Assembly (NCBI GenBank): GCA_937973565.1
Contig: CALJKQ010000007.1
Span: 1 to 35,792 of the forward strand
Length of the DNA stretch: 35,792 nucleotides
DNA from: an uncultured Saprospiraceae bacterium
GTDB lineage: Bacteria; Bacteroidota; Bacteroidia; Chitinophagales; Saprospiraceae
Reading direction: 5' to 3'
This document shows, piece by piece, positions 1 to 7,590 of the stretch. Within the stretch, counting starts at the first letter, position 1. Each line of letters starts with the position of its first letter. Below the pieces are notes generated by a model. It did not search any database. It had not been told where the DNA came from and saw only the letters and a list, made by a program, of their open reading frames with translations. Position numbers and translations under genes: made by a program.

Positions 1-477
1 AAAGACACCGCAACAAGTATAAACGAAACAAAGATTTACATTCTTAAAAAACAGACAGAGAATTCGGACTTTAACTATTCCAAACTTGACGACATTGACG
101 GTAACAAATTGGAAACATTAAATGTGAGAAACCTGATGCCGGTTTTTGAACCTGTAAGCGGACAATTTAAGTATTATCAATTCCTCTCGACATTTGTTGG
201 ACAAGCGTATAATGCAGACGGTCCGCCATTATTCGAAGACTTTCACGATATATTAATTATCAAAACCGATAACGAGAATAAAATTATTGACGCATATCAT
301 TACACATTAGAATGGGCTGAACCCCCACTTCAATATGACGTATTTAAAAGCTCTACAAAAAATATTTATTTGACTAATAAAATGGACATTAACGAACTAA
401 AATTTATACGAACATATAGCTGGAGTGACGACAATAAGGAACTCAAAGAGAACGGAATAATCCTACTTAAAAAATAA
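1..477 (+). CDS. Hypothetical protein, 5' end outside the window
   Basis: The reading frame is open from base 1 to the TAA at 475-477, giving at least 158 residues, so the true start is probably upstream of the window. A TTG at 109 is an internal possibility, but the codons before it translate without a stop. I do not recognise the family. The visible part is soluble-looking, with mixed charge and aromatic residues, no signal peptide and no membrane segment. The stop codon lies 5 bases before an attC-like palindrome (483-617), the position expected of the gene in an integron cassette. The first bases of the window contain AGACACCG, which also occurs just downstream of attC-like sites 1 and 2. 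The cassette may therefore begin just outside the window and the gene may lose only a few codons. Function unknown. Confidence 0.6.
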   Translation, partial: KDTATSINETKIYILKKQTENSDFNYSKLDDIDGNKLETLNVRNLMPVFEPVSGQFKYYQFLSTFVGQAYNADGPPLFEDFHDILIIKTDNENKIIDAYHYTLEWAEPPLQYDVFKSSTKNIYLTNKMDINELKFIRTYSWSDDNKELKENGIILLKK

Positions 478-482
478 AAACT

Positions 483-617
483 GGGCATAACAGGGGTTTT
501 GCGAAATTGGGGCGAAGTGCCAACCCGAACATTCGAAATTTTTATGTACATTAGTGCTAGGCTGAAACATAGTGCATTTTAAACCCCAACTTCGCAAAGC
601 CCCGAAACGTTATGCCC
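483..617 (+). repeat. attC-like palindromic site 1
   Basis: The outer repeat GGGCATAAC (483-491) is the exact reverse complement of GTTATGCCC (609-617). The inner arms 493-512 and 584-603 pair at 18 of 20 positions. The loop of about 70 bases is not conserved with the other sites. Outer core boxes ending in AAC and beginning with GTT, a long imperfect stem and a variable loop are the layout of integron attC sites (R''-L''-L'-R'). The central T in GTTATGC departs from the strict GTTRRRY box. The site starts 5 bases after the stop of the upstream gene. Alternatives are a phylum-specific interspersed palindrome or a terminator. No integrase gene is in the window. Confidence 0.6.
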
Positions 618-670
618 AATGCCAAGAGACACCCTACGAACATTGACAGACAGACAAAATCGATGACAGA

Positions 671-760
671 AAAGCCAACGCTTCGTAAAATTAAAAGAGG
701 TGCAAACTAACACACAAAGCCAAAGCTTTTGCACCACATTTAATTTTACCCTCAACGCAC
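671..760. repeat. Inverted repeat family B, left copy
   Basis: Arms 685-706 and 728-749 pair at 20 of 22 positions around a spacer containing ACACACAAA. The element begins with AAGCCAACGC and ends with CAACGCAC. A second copy with the same borders and spacer motif but different arm sequences is at 9733-9818, at the other end of the metal operon. Together with attC-like site 1 it explains most of the gene-free stretch 478-825. Function unknown; the RNA would form a stable hairpin. Confidence 0.6.
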
Positions 761-812
761 CAAGCCCACCCACCACCCATATTTAAAATGATACATTTTT
801 CAATTTTTATAC

Positions 813-820
813 TATCTTTG
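813..820 (+). promoter_or_regulatory. Bacteroidota-type -7 element (TATCTTTG)
   Basis: TATCTTTG is a perfect match to the Bacteroidota housekeeping -7 consensus TAnnTTTG. It ends 5 bases before the ATG at 826, so the transcript would have almost no leader. A T-rich stretch lies at 795-807, but there is no clear -33 TTTG box. It is the likely promoter for the metal efflux operon. Confidence 0.5.
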
Positions 821-825
821 CCCCA

Positions 826-1158
826 ATGAAAATATTTGCATTTTTTATGGCTATCTACATTTTGGTACTTAGTGCAGTACCTTGTAGCGATGTACATAAT
901 GATTGCAATGATAATAGTAACAAAATAGAACTTACCCAAAACCACGACCACCACCAAGACCAAGACGATAATTGCACACCCTTTTGCACTTGTACTTGTT
1001 GTAGTGCCTCGGTTATCGCATTAGATTTTGCGCCTTTTCAAATCAAAAACCCAACTGTTTTTCATATCTCTGAAAAAGTAACTATCCGTAACTTCTCTTT
1101 CATTTCCAATTTCTTTGGTTCTATTTGGCAACCCCCTAAAATAATGTCTAATTGTTAG
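826..1158 (+). CDS. Small exported His/Cys-rich protein, DUF6660-like
   Basis: A 110-residue protein with an N-terminal hydrophobic signal segment (about residues 1-19). It then has a His/Asp-rich stretch (NHDHHQDQDD, about residues 39-48), a Cys cluster (CTPFCTCTCC) and the C-terminal motif SIWQPP. This pattern resembles the Bacteroidota DUF6660 family, which I associate with CzcA/CusA-type pumps; that assignment is from memory. The role is unknown. The His, Asp and Cys residues suggest periplasmic metal binding, perhaps delivering or sensing metal for the pump 155 bases downstream. The start follows a perfect TAnnTTTG element. It is the first gene of the metal unit bounded by attC-like sites 1 and 2. 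The existence of the gene is well supported; its function is inference. Confidence 0.75.
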   Translation: MKIFAFFMAIYILVLSAVPCSDVHNDCNDNSNKIELTQNHDHHQDQDDNCTPFCTCTCCSASVIALDFAPFQIKNPTVFHISEKVTIRNFSFISNFFGSIWQPPKIMSNC

Positions 1159-1277
1159 TGATTAACGATTAGTATCTTGTCGTAAATCTTCATTTACTTT
1201 TTAGTTGTTTGCATACTGCAAATGGTATCGTTAATCATTAATGAGTTTTTTCATTTTGGTAATTGCGTTTAGCAATT
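1159..1277. repeat. Cluster of three short inverted repeats before the pump gene
   Basis: Three perfect inverted repeats fill the 154-base gap: TGATTAACGAT (1159-1169) with ATCGTTAATCA (1227-1237); TTTGCA-TAC-TGCAAA (1208-1222), nested inside the first; and AATTGC-GTTTA-GCAATT (1261-1277). The first pair begins at the stop codon of the upstream gene. They could form alternative RNA hairpins that set the ratio of small protein to pump, or act as operators. No T-tract follows, so this is not a classical terminator. Confidence 0.4.
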
Positions 1278-1312
1278 TATCATTAACAATTAACCATTAA
1301 TAATTAAAAAAA

Positions 1313-4300
1313 GTGTTAGATCAAATAATAAAATTCAGTATAAAAAACAAAATAGTCATTGGTATAATGACTTTGTTACTCATAATTTGGGGCGTTTGGA
1401 GTGCTACCAAACTACCCATAGATGCCGTACCCGATATTACCAACAATCAGGTACAAATATTTACTTCTTGTCCTACATTGGCAGGGCAGGAAGTAGAGCA
1501 ATTAGTAACTTTTCCTATTGAGCAAAGTATAGCCAATATTCCCAATATTGAAGAAGTCCGAAGTATTTCTCGTTTTGGATTATCGGTTATTACAGTAGTG
1601 TTCAAAGACGAAGTAGATATATATTTTGCAAGGCAACTTATAAACGAAAAAATAAAGGAAGCCGAAGAAGACATACCCAAAGGAATAGGCACACCAGAGC
1701 TTGCACCTGTAAGCACAGGGCTTGGCGAAGTGTATCAATACATTATTCACCCAAAAAAAGGGAGTGAGTATAAATACAATGCCAAAGATTTGCGTACTAT
1801 GCAAGATTGGATAGTAGCAAGACAATTAAATGGAACAGCAGGTATTGCCGAAGTCAATAGTTTTGGTGGCGAACTCAAACAATACGAAGTTTCAGTAAAT
1901 CCAAATCGGCTAAAAGCAATGGGTGTAAGCATTCCAGATATATTTACTGCCTTAGAAAAAAACAATCAAAATACAGGGGGTGCATACATTGACAAAAAGC
2001 CAAATGCTTATTTCATTCGTGGCATTGGTTTGGTTACTTCAATAGAAGATGTACAAAATATCGCTGTTAAAAACATAGGAGCAGTACCCATATTTATAAA
2101 AGATGTTGCCGAAGTTCGTTTTGGCAATGCCGTACGCTATGGAGCATTAACCTTTAATGGTGAAGTAGATGCCGTAGGTGGTGTAGTAATGATGCTAAAA
2201 GGAGAAAATAGTAATGAAGTGGTAAATCGTATAAAAGAGAAACTACCTACTATTCAAAAATCACTACCTGATGATATTGTAATAGAACCTTATTTGGACA
2301 GAACCGATTTAGTAAAAAGAGCCATAAGCACAGTAGAAAAAAATTTAATAGAAGGAGCTTTAATTGTAATATTTGTTTTAGTTCTCTTTTTAGGCAATTT
2401 TAGAGCAGGACTTATTGTAGCTTCTGCCATTCCTTTGTCTATGCTTTTTGCATTGGGCTTAATGAATGTATTTGGTGTAAGTGCTAATTTAATGAGTTTG
2501 GGTGCAATAGATTTTGGTTTAATAGTAGATGGAGCAGTAATTATTGTAGAAGCAACTTTACACCATTTGGGATTACGAAAATCAATTAACAAACTTACTC
2601 AGTCCGAAATGGACGAAGAAGTATTTGTATCTGCTTCCAAAATTCGTAGTAGTGCAGCTTTTGGAGAAATCATAATACTAATTGTATATATCCCAATTCT
2701 AACATTAATAGGTATAGAGGGCAAAATGTTTCGCCCTATGGCTCAAACGGTGGGCTTTGCCATTTTTGGAGCATTAATTTTATCGCTTACTTATATTCCT
2801 ATGATGTGTGCTTTATTCTTACCTAAGTTGATAAGCCACAAAAAGAATTTTAGCGATAAAATGATGGATTTTTTTCAAGGCATTTATCAACCTTTATTAC
2901 AAAAAGCCATACAAATAAAATATTGGTTAGTAGGTGGCACAGTAGCATTGTTCGTTGTTTCATTAATTGTGTTTAGTCGTATGGGAGGCGAATTTATTCC
3001 CACTCTTGCCGAAGGCGACTTTGCTTTTCATTGTATTCTACCACAAGGTAGTTCGTTGAGCCAAAGTATTGAAACTTCTATGCAGGCTTCAAGAATAATC
3101 AAGCAATTTGATGAGGTGAAAATGGTAGTAGGTAAAACAGGAAGTGCTGAAGTGCCTACCGACCCTATGCCACCCGAAGCTACTGATATGATGATAATTC
3201 TAAAACCACAAAAGGATTGGAAAACTGATAAATCATATAATGAATTAGCAGATGAAATTATGGAAAAGTTGGAAGCCATACCAGGTATATTTTTTGAAAA
3301 AAATCAACCTATTCAAATGCGTTTTAATGAGCTAATGACAGGCATTCGCCAAGATGTAGCAGTAAAAATATTTGGTGAAAATATGGATACCTTATCAAGC
3401 TATGCCAATAAGGTAAACAGTGTAATCCTCTCTGTACAAGGTGCTACAACCCCACAAGTAGAAAGAGTAAACGGCTTACCACAAATAAATGTAACCTACG
3501 ACAGATTGCGATTAGCAAATTATGGCTTATCCGTAGAAGATGTAAATGATATTGTAAGCACAGCATTTGCAGGTAAGAGTACGGGTGTAGTTTTTGAAAA
3601 TGAAAGAAAATTTGACTTAGTAGTTCGGTTAGATAGCACTTACAGAAGCAGTATTGACGATGTAAATAATTTAATGATACCAACCAGTACAGGCAATCAA
3701 ATTCCACTTTCACAAGTTGCCAATGTCAATTTCAAAGTAGGTCCAGCACAAATAAGCCGTGAAGCAGGTAAGCGAAGAATTGTAATTGGCTTTAATGTAA
3801 AAGATAGAGATGTACAAAGTGTTGTTACTGAAATACAACAAAAATTAAGCACACAAGTAAAACTACCTTCAGGTTATTACTTTACTTATGGAGGCACTTT
3901 TGAAAACCTACAACAAGCCAGTAAAAGATTAATGATTGCCGTCCCAGTTTCTTTGTTACTCATTTTTATGTTGCTCTATTTTACTTTTCGTAGTTTCAAA
4001 CAAGCCAGTTTAATTTTCACTGCAATACCAATGAGTGCCATAGGTGGCGTATTTGCATTATTGCTTCGTGGTATGCCATTTAGCATTAGTGCAGGTATTG
4101 GATTTATTGCTTTGTTTGGAGTAGCAGTATTAAATGGCATTGTTTTAATAGGCACATTCAACCAATTAGAAAAAGAAGGATGGGCTAATATTTTAGATAG
4201 AGTTATTGAGGGTACAAAAATTAGGTTGCGACCAGTATTGATGACAGCCACAGTAGCCAGTTTAGGATTTTTACCAATGGCATTAAGCAGTAGTGCAGGT

Positions 4301-5677
4301 GCAGAAGTACAAAGGCCATTAGCCACTGTTGTAATTGGTGGTTTAATAACAGCCACATTCCTTACGCTATTTGTATTACCATTATTGTATATCATTTTTA
4401 ATACCAAAATTTCACTAAAGAGAAAACCCAAAATGAAACATATAACAACAGCAACAACAATACTATTATTAATGTTTGCTATAAATACAAATGCTCAAAC
4501 TGTTAAGCAACTTACAATAGAAGAAGCAATTAATTTGGCAATTCAAAGCAACCAATCAATAAAGGCAAGTGGTATAGATATTCAAGCAACTGAAAGTTTG
4601 AAAAAAACAGCCAATGAATTACCCAAATTAGATTTTAATACACAGCTTGGGCAATACAATAGCATTAAGTTTGACAATGCTTTTCAGCTTTCGCAAACAA
4701 TACCTTTTCCTACTTTGTTTGGAGCAAAAAATGAACTGATAATTGACGAAGTAAAAGCGAAGCAAATACAACAACTACTAACTGTTTACGAAATCAAAAA
4801 TCAGGTTCGTAGTTTATATTATCAAATAGAATATTTACAATACAACAAACAAAAATTATTGAGTTTAGATAGCTTATACAACGAGTTTATAGGAGTTGCA
4901 AATTTGCGATACAAAACAGGTGATACCAAGAAAATTGAAATTAGCACTGCCGAAGCTAAAAAAGGTGAGATAAAATTATTAGCACAGCAAAACCAAGTTT
5001 ATTTACAAAATGCGTATCAAAGTTTACAAACTATAATAGGCATAAAAGATAGTATTGTAATTCCTTCAAATAATACATATACGCCTTTACAAGTAAATAG
5101 TTTAATAGATACCAATGCCATTGCAAACCACCCAATGTTACAAGCTATTTATCAAAATATGCAAATAGCAGAACAAACCAAAAAAGTAGAAAAAGCACAG
5201 GGTTTACCTGATTTCAAAATTGGATATTCCAATCAATCATTAATAGGCATACAAACTATAAATGGAGTAGATAAATACTTTGGTTCAGGTAATAGATTTA
5301 ATGTAGTAAATATTGGAATTGCTATACCACTAACTTTTGGAGCTACCAAAGCAAAAATTAATAGCTTGGAATATCAAAAACAAAGTTTACAAATACAAGC
5401 AGAGTATCAAACCAAATTACTGAATACACAACTGCAAAATGCCTTAGCACAATACCAGCAAGATGTACAGCAATACAATTACTATAAAACCCAAGCACTA
5501 CCTAATGCAGACGAAATTGTTAAAGCAGCCCAATTAGGCTACCGTACAGGAGATATAAGTTATGTAGAGTATTTGTATGCTTTGCAAACAGCAACGGATA
5601 TACAATTAAAATATTTGCAAGCCATTCAACAAATCAATCAAACAGTAGTAAACATTAATTCAATAATAAATAAATAA
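1313..5677 (+). CDS. CzcA/CusA-family heavy-metal RND pump fused to a TolC-like outer-membrane channel
   Basis: A 1454-residue protein starting at GTG. Residues 1 to about 1035 are a complete heavy-metal efflux RND subunit: first helix at about 13-31, periplasmic loops and a C-terminal helix bundle. The fourth-helix signature is D400-F-G...D406-G-A...E413. This D-D-E form is that of the divalent-cation (Zn/Co/Cd/Ni) members rather than of CusA, whose motif differs. From M1041 a typical signal peptide (MKHITTATTILLLMF...NAQ) begins, followed by an outer-membrane efflux protein domain to the end, with the usual LTIEEAINLA opening. Pump and channel are thus encoded as one polypeptide. Such fusions are known among Bacteroidota. 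With the adaptor 8 bases downstream, all three parts of a tripartite exporter are present. An ATG at 4433 could allow separate translation of the channel. Substrate is inferred from the motif and the neighbouring ATPase. Confidence 0.93.
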   Translation: MLDQIIKFSIKNKIVIGIMTLLLIIWGVWSATKLPIDAVPDITNNQVQIFTSCPTLAGQEVEQLVTFPIEQSIANIPNIEEVRSISRFGLSVITVVFKDEVDIYFARQLINEKIKEAEEDIPKGIGTPELAPVSTGLGEVYQYIIHPKKGSEYKYNAKDLRTMQDWIVARQLNGTAGIAEVNSFGGELKQYEVSVNPNRLKAMGVSIPDIFTALEKNNQNTGGAYIDKKPNAYFIRGIGLVTSIEDVQNIAVKNIGAVPIFIKDVAEVRFGNAVRYGALTFNGEVDAVGGVVMMLKGENSNEVVNRIKEKLPTIQKSLPDDIVIEPYLDRTDLVKRAISTVEKNLIEGALIVIFVLVLFLGNFRAGLIVASAIPLSMLFALGLMNVFGVSANLMSLGAIDFGLIVDGAVIIVEATLHHLGLRKSINKLTQSEMDEEVFVSASKIRSSAAFGEIIILIVYIPILTLIGIEGKMFRPMAQTVGFAIFGALILSLTYIPMMCALFLPKLISHKKNFSDKMMDFFQGIYQPLLQKAIQIKYWLVGGTVALFVVSLIVFSRMGGEFIPTLAEGDFAFHCILPQGSSLSQSIETSMQASRIIKQFDEVKMVVGKTGSAEVPTDPMPPEATDMMIILKPQKDWKTDKSYNELADEIMEKLEAIPGIFFEKNQPIQMRFNELMTGIRQDVAVKIFGENMDTLSSYANKVNSVILSVQGATTPQVERVNGLPQINVTYDRLRLANYGLSVEDVNDIVSTAFAGKSTGVVFENERKFDLVVRLDSTYRSSIDDVNNLMIPTSTGNQIPLSQVANVNFKVGPAQISREAGKRRIVIGFNVKDRDVQSVVTEIQQKLSTQVKLPSGYYFTYGGTFENLQQASKRLMIAVPVSLLLIFMLLYFTFRSFKQASLIFTAIPMSAIGGVFALLLRGMPFSISAGIGFIALFGVAVLNGIVLIGTFNQLEKEGWANILDRVIEGTKIRLRPVLMTATVASLGFLPMALSSSAGAEVQRPLATVVIGGLITATFLTLFVLPLLYIIFNTKISLKRKPKMKHITTATTILLLMFAINTNAQTVKQLTIEEAINLAIQSNQSIKASGIDIQATESLKKTANELPKLDFNTQLGQYNSIKFDNAFQLSQTIPFPTLFGAKNELIIDEVKAKQIQQLLTVYEIKNQVRSLYYQIEYLQYNKQKLLSLDSLYNEFIGVANLRYKTGDTKKIEISTAEAKKGEIKLLAQQNQVYLQNAYQSLQTIIGIKDSIVIPSNNTYTPLQVNSLIDTNAIANHPMLQAIYQNMQIAEQTKKVEKAQGLPDFKIGYSNQSLIGIQTINGVDKYFGSGNRFNVVNIGIAIPLTFGATKAKINSLEYQKQSLQIQAEYQTKLLNTQLQNALAQYQQDVQQYNYYKTQALPNADEIVKAAQLGYRTGDISYVEYLYALQTATDIQLKYLQAIQQINQTVVNINSIINK

Positions 5678-5685
5678 TTCAAAAT

Positions 5686-6975
5686 ATGTCATTCAATATA
5701 AATATTAAAATAAGTGCTGTAGTCATACTATCTATGATACTCACAGCTTGCCACAATCACAAAGAGGGCGATGGCCATAATCACGGCACAACCGAAACAA
5801 AAACCGAAGCCAAAACTGAAGAACACCACGAAGAAGCCCCAAGTACCATTGCTTCATTAACAGACGAACAAATAAAAACAGTAGGCATTACTTATGTTAG
5901 TGTAGAAATGAAAGAACTAACAGCTACCATAAAAGCCAATGGAAACTTAAAAGTACCAAACAACAATAAAGGCAATGCCACTTCTTTGTATGGTGGCGTT
6001 ATCAAATCCCTAAATGTTCAAATTGGTTCTTATGTTCGTAAAGGGCAAGTAATAGCCACTATTGCCAATCCACAATTTATTCAATTACAAGAAGAATATT
6101 TAACCATAGCCAGTAAAATTATTTTTGCAGAGCAAGAATTAGCACGGCAAAAAGAACTTAACGAGGGAAATGCAGGAGCAAAGAAAAACTTACAAAGTGC
6201 CGATGCTGAATTAAAAACATTAAGAACTCGTAGAGCTTCATTACAACAGCAAATTCAATTAATGGGTATCAATCCTAACAATGTTTCAAACAGTAATTTA
6301 CAATCTGCTTTAGTGGTTACAAGTCCTATAGGTGGCACTGTAAGCAATGTATTTGCTAAAATTGGTAGCTATGTAGATGTGTCTTCGCCAGTAGCAGAAA
6401 TTGTAGATAACGGCTCTTTACATTTAGATTTGAATATATTTGAAAAAGATTTGCCGATGCTAAAAGTTGGGCAAACCATTCATTTTACACTAACCAACAA
6501 CCCCACTACTGAAAACGATGCAATTGTATTTAGTATTGGTAATGCCTTTGAAAACGACAGCAAAACCATACCAGTACATTGCAATGTAAAAGGCAATAAA
6601 ACAGGGTTAATAGATGGTATGAATATTACAGGTATTGTTAGCTTAAATAATGTAACAACCCCAGCAGTACCAACTGATGCAATTGTAGAAGCCGATGGCA
6701 AATATTATATTTTTATAGTTACCAACAAAGAACCCGAAGAACACCACAAAGAGGGTGAAGAAGGACACGACCATAGCAAAGCAGAAAAGGGCAAGGAAAC
6801 AGAACCTAAAAAACACACTAATTTTGAAAAAATAGAGGTGGCAAAAGGTGTTTCTAATATGGGTTATACTTCTATTACATTTATTAATGAAATACCAAAG
6901 GATGCTAAAGTAGTATCAAAAGGTGCTTTCTTTATCAATGCAAAATTATCAAACACAGGAGGACACGAACATTAA
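5686..6975 (+). CDS. Membrane-fusion (periplasmic adaptor) lipoprotein of the metal RND system, CzcB/CusB-like
   Basis: A 429-residue adaptor linking the inner-membrane pump to the outer-membrane channel. The N-terminus is a lipoprotein signal ending in the lipobox LTAC with C22, followed by a His-rich segment (HNHKEGDGHNHG). The middle has the biotinyl/lipoyl half-domains of HlyD-type adaptors (around residues 95-130 and 205-245), separated by a helical hairpin (about 135-195), then beta-barrel and membrane-proximal domains. A second His/Glu-rich insert (EEHHKEGEEGHDH, about residues 346-358) interrupts the C-terminal part and may bind metal. It begins 8 bases after the pump stop, so it is cotranscribed. 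The family is clear; metal specificity is not readable from the adaptor. Confidence 0.92.
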   Translation: MSFNINIKISAVVILSMILTACHNHKEGDGHNHGTTETKTEAKTEEHHEEAPSTIASLTDEQIKTVGITYVSVEMKELTATIKANGNLKVPNNNKGNATSLYGGVIKSLNVQIGSYVRKGQVIATIANPQFIQLQEEYLTIASKIIFAEQELARQKELNEGNAGAKKNLQSADAELKTLRTRRASLQQQIQLMGINPNNVSNSNLQSALVVTSPIGGTVSNVFAKIGSYVDVSSPVAEIVDNGSLHLDLNIFEKDLPMLKVGQTIHFTLTNNPTTENDAIVFSIGNAFENDSKTIPVHCNVKGNKTGLIDGMNITGIVSLNNVTTPAVPTDAIVEADGKYYIFIVTNKEPEEHHKEGEEGHDHSKAEKGKETEPKKHTNFEKIEVAKGVSNMGYTSITFINEIPKDAKVVSKGAFFINAKLSNTGGHEH

Positions 6976-6986
6976 AATATAAAATT

Positions 6987-7586
6987 ATGTATTGGTTAAA
7001 AATTTATTTACCTATTTACTTACTACTTTATTTATCAGTAGCATTTCTAATTCCAACTTATCGTACCTATAAGAAAACAGGTATAAATCCAATTACATTT
7101 GGCAAAGCTGATAATGCACACGATTATATTGGATTGATAATGAAAATACTCATTTGTCTTTTATTTGGTACAGTCTTATTGTTTTCATTTTCACAAAGCC
7201 TTTATTATTACCTAAGTCCCATTCTTTATTTGGAAGATCCATTAATTCTAATTATAGGTATTGTAATAATTCACATTTCTTTAGTTTGGATATGTATAGC
7301 TCAATATCAAATGAGTGATAGTTGGCGTATTGGTATAGATGAAATCAATAAAACTGAATTAATTACAAAAGGCATTTTTTCAATAAGTAGAAATCCTATT
7401 TTTTTAGGAATGATTGTAAGTGTATTGGGCTTATTTTTTGTAATTCCAAATGCGTTAATGTTTTGCTTAACGATTACCACTTACATAGTCATTCAAATTC
7501 AAATTAGGTTAGAAGAACAGTTTTTACAAAAGCAACACGGTCAAGTTTATATCAATTACAAACAAAAAACAAGAAGATTAATATAA
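6987..7586 (+). CDS. Integral-membrane methyltransferase of the ICMT/PEMT type
   Basis: A 199-residue, very hydrophobic protein with about five membrane segments. The C-terminal half holds the fold's signature: ITKGIFSISRNPIFLG (about residues 128-143), a hydrophobic pair, then RLEEQFL...YINYKQKTRRLI, as in isoprenylcysteine carboxyl methyltransferase and phospholipid N-methyltransferase relatives. These enzymes use S-adenosylmethionine; the acceptor here is unknown. It starts 11 bases after the adaptor and ends 4 bases before the P-type ATPase, so it belongs to the efflux operon. Its role in metal resistance is unclear; modification of membrane lipid or of a small metal ligand are both only guesses. 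Confidence 0.82.
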   Translation: MYWLKIYLPIYLLLYLSVAFLIPTYRTYKKTGINPITFGKADNAHDYIGLIMKILICLLFGTVLLFSFSQSLYYYLSPILYLEDPLILIIGIVIIHISLVWICIAQYQMSDSWRIGIDEINKTELITKGIFSISRNPIFLGMIVSVLGLFFVIPNALMFCLTITTYIVIQIQIRLEEQFLQKQHGQVYINYKQKTRRLI

Positions 7587-7590
7587 TATT

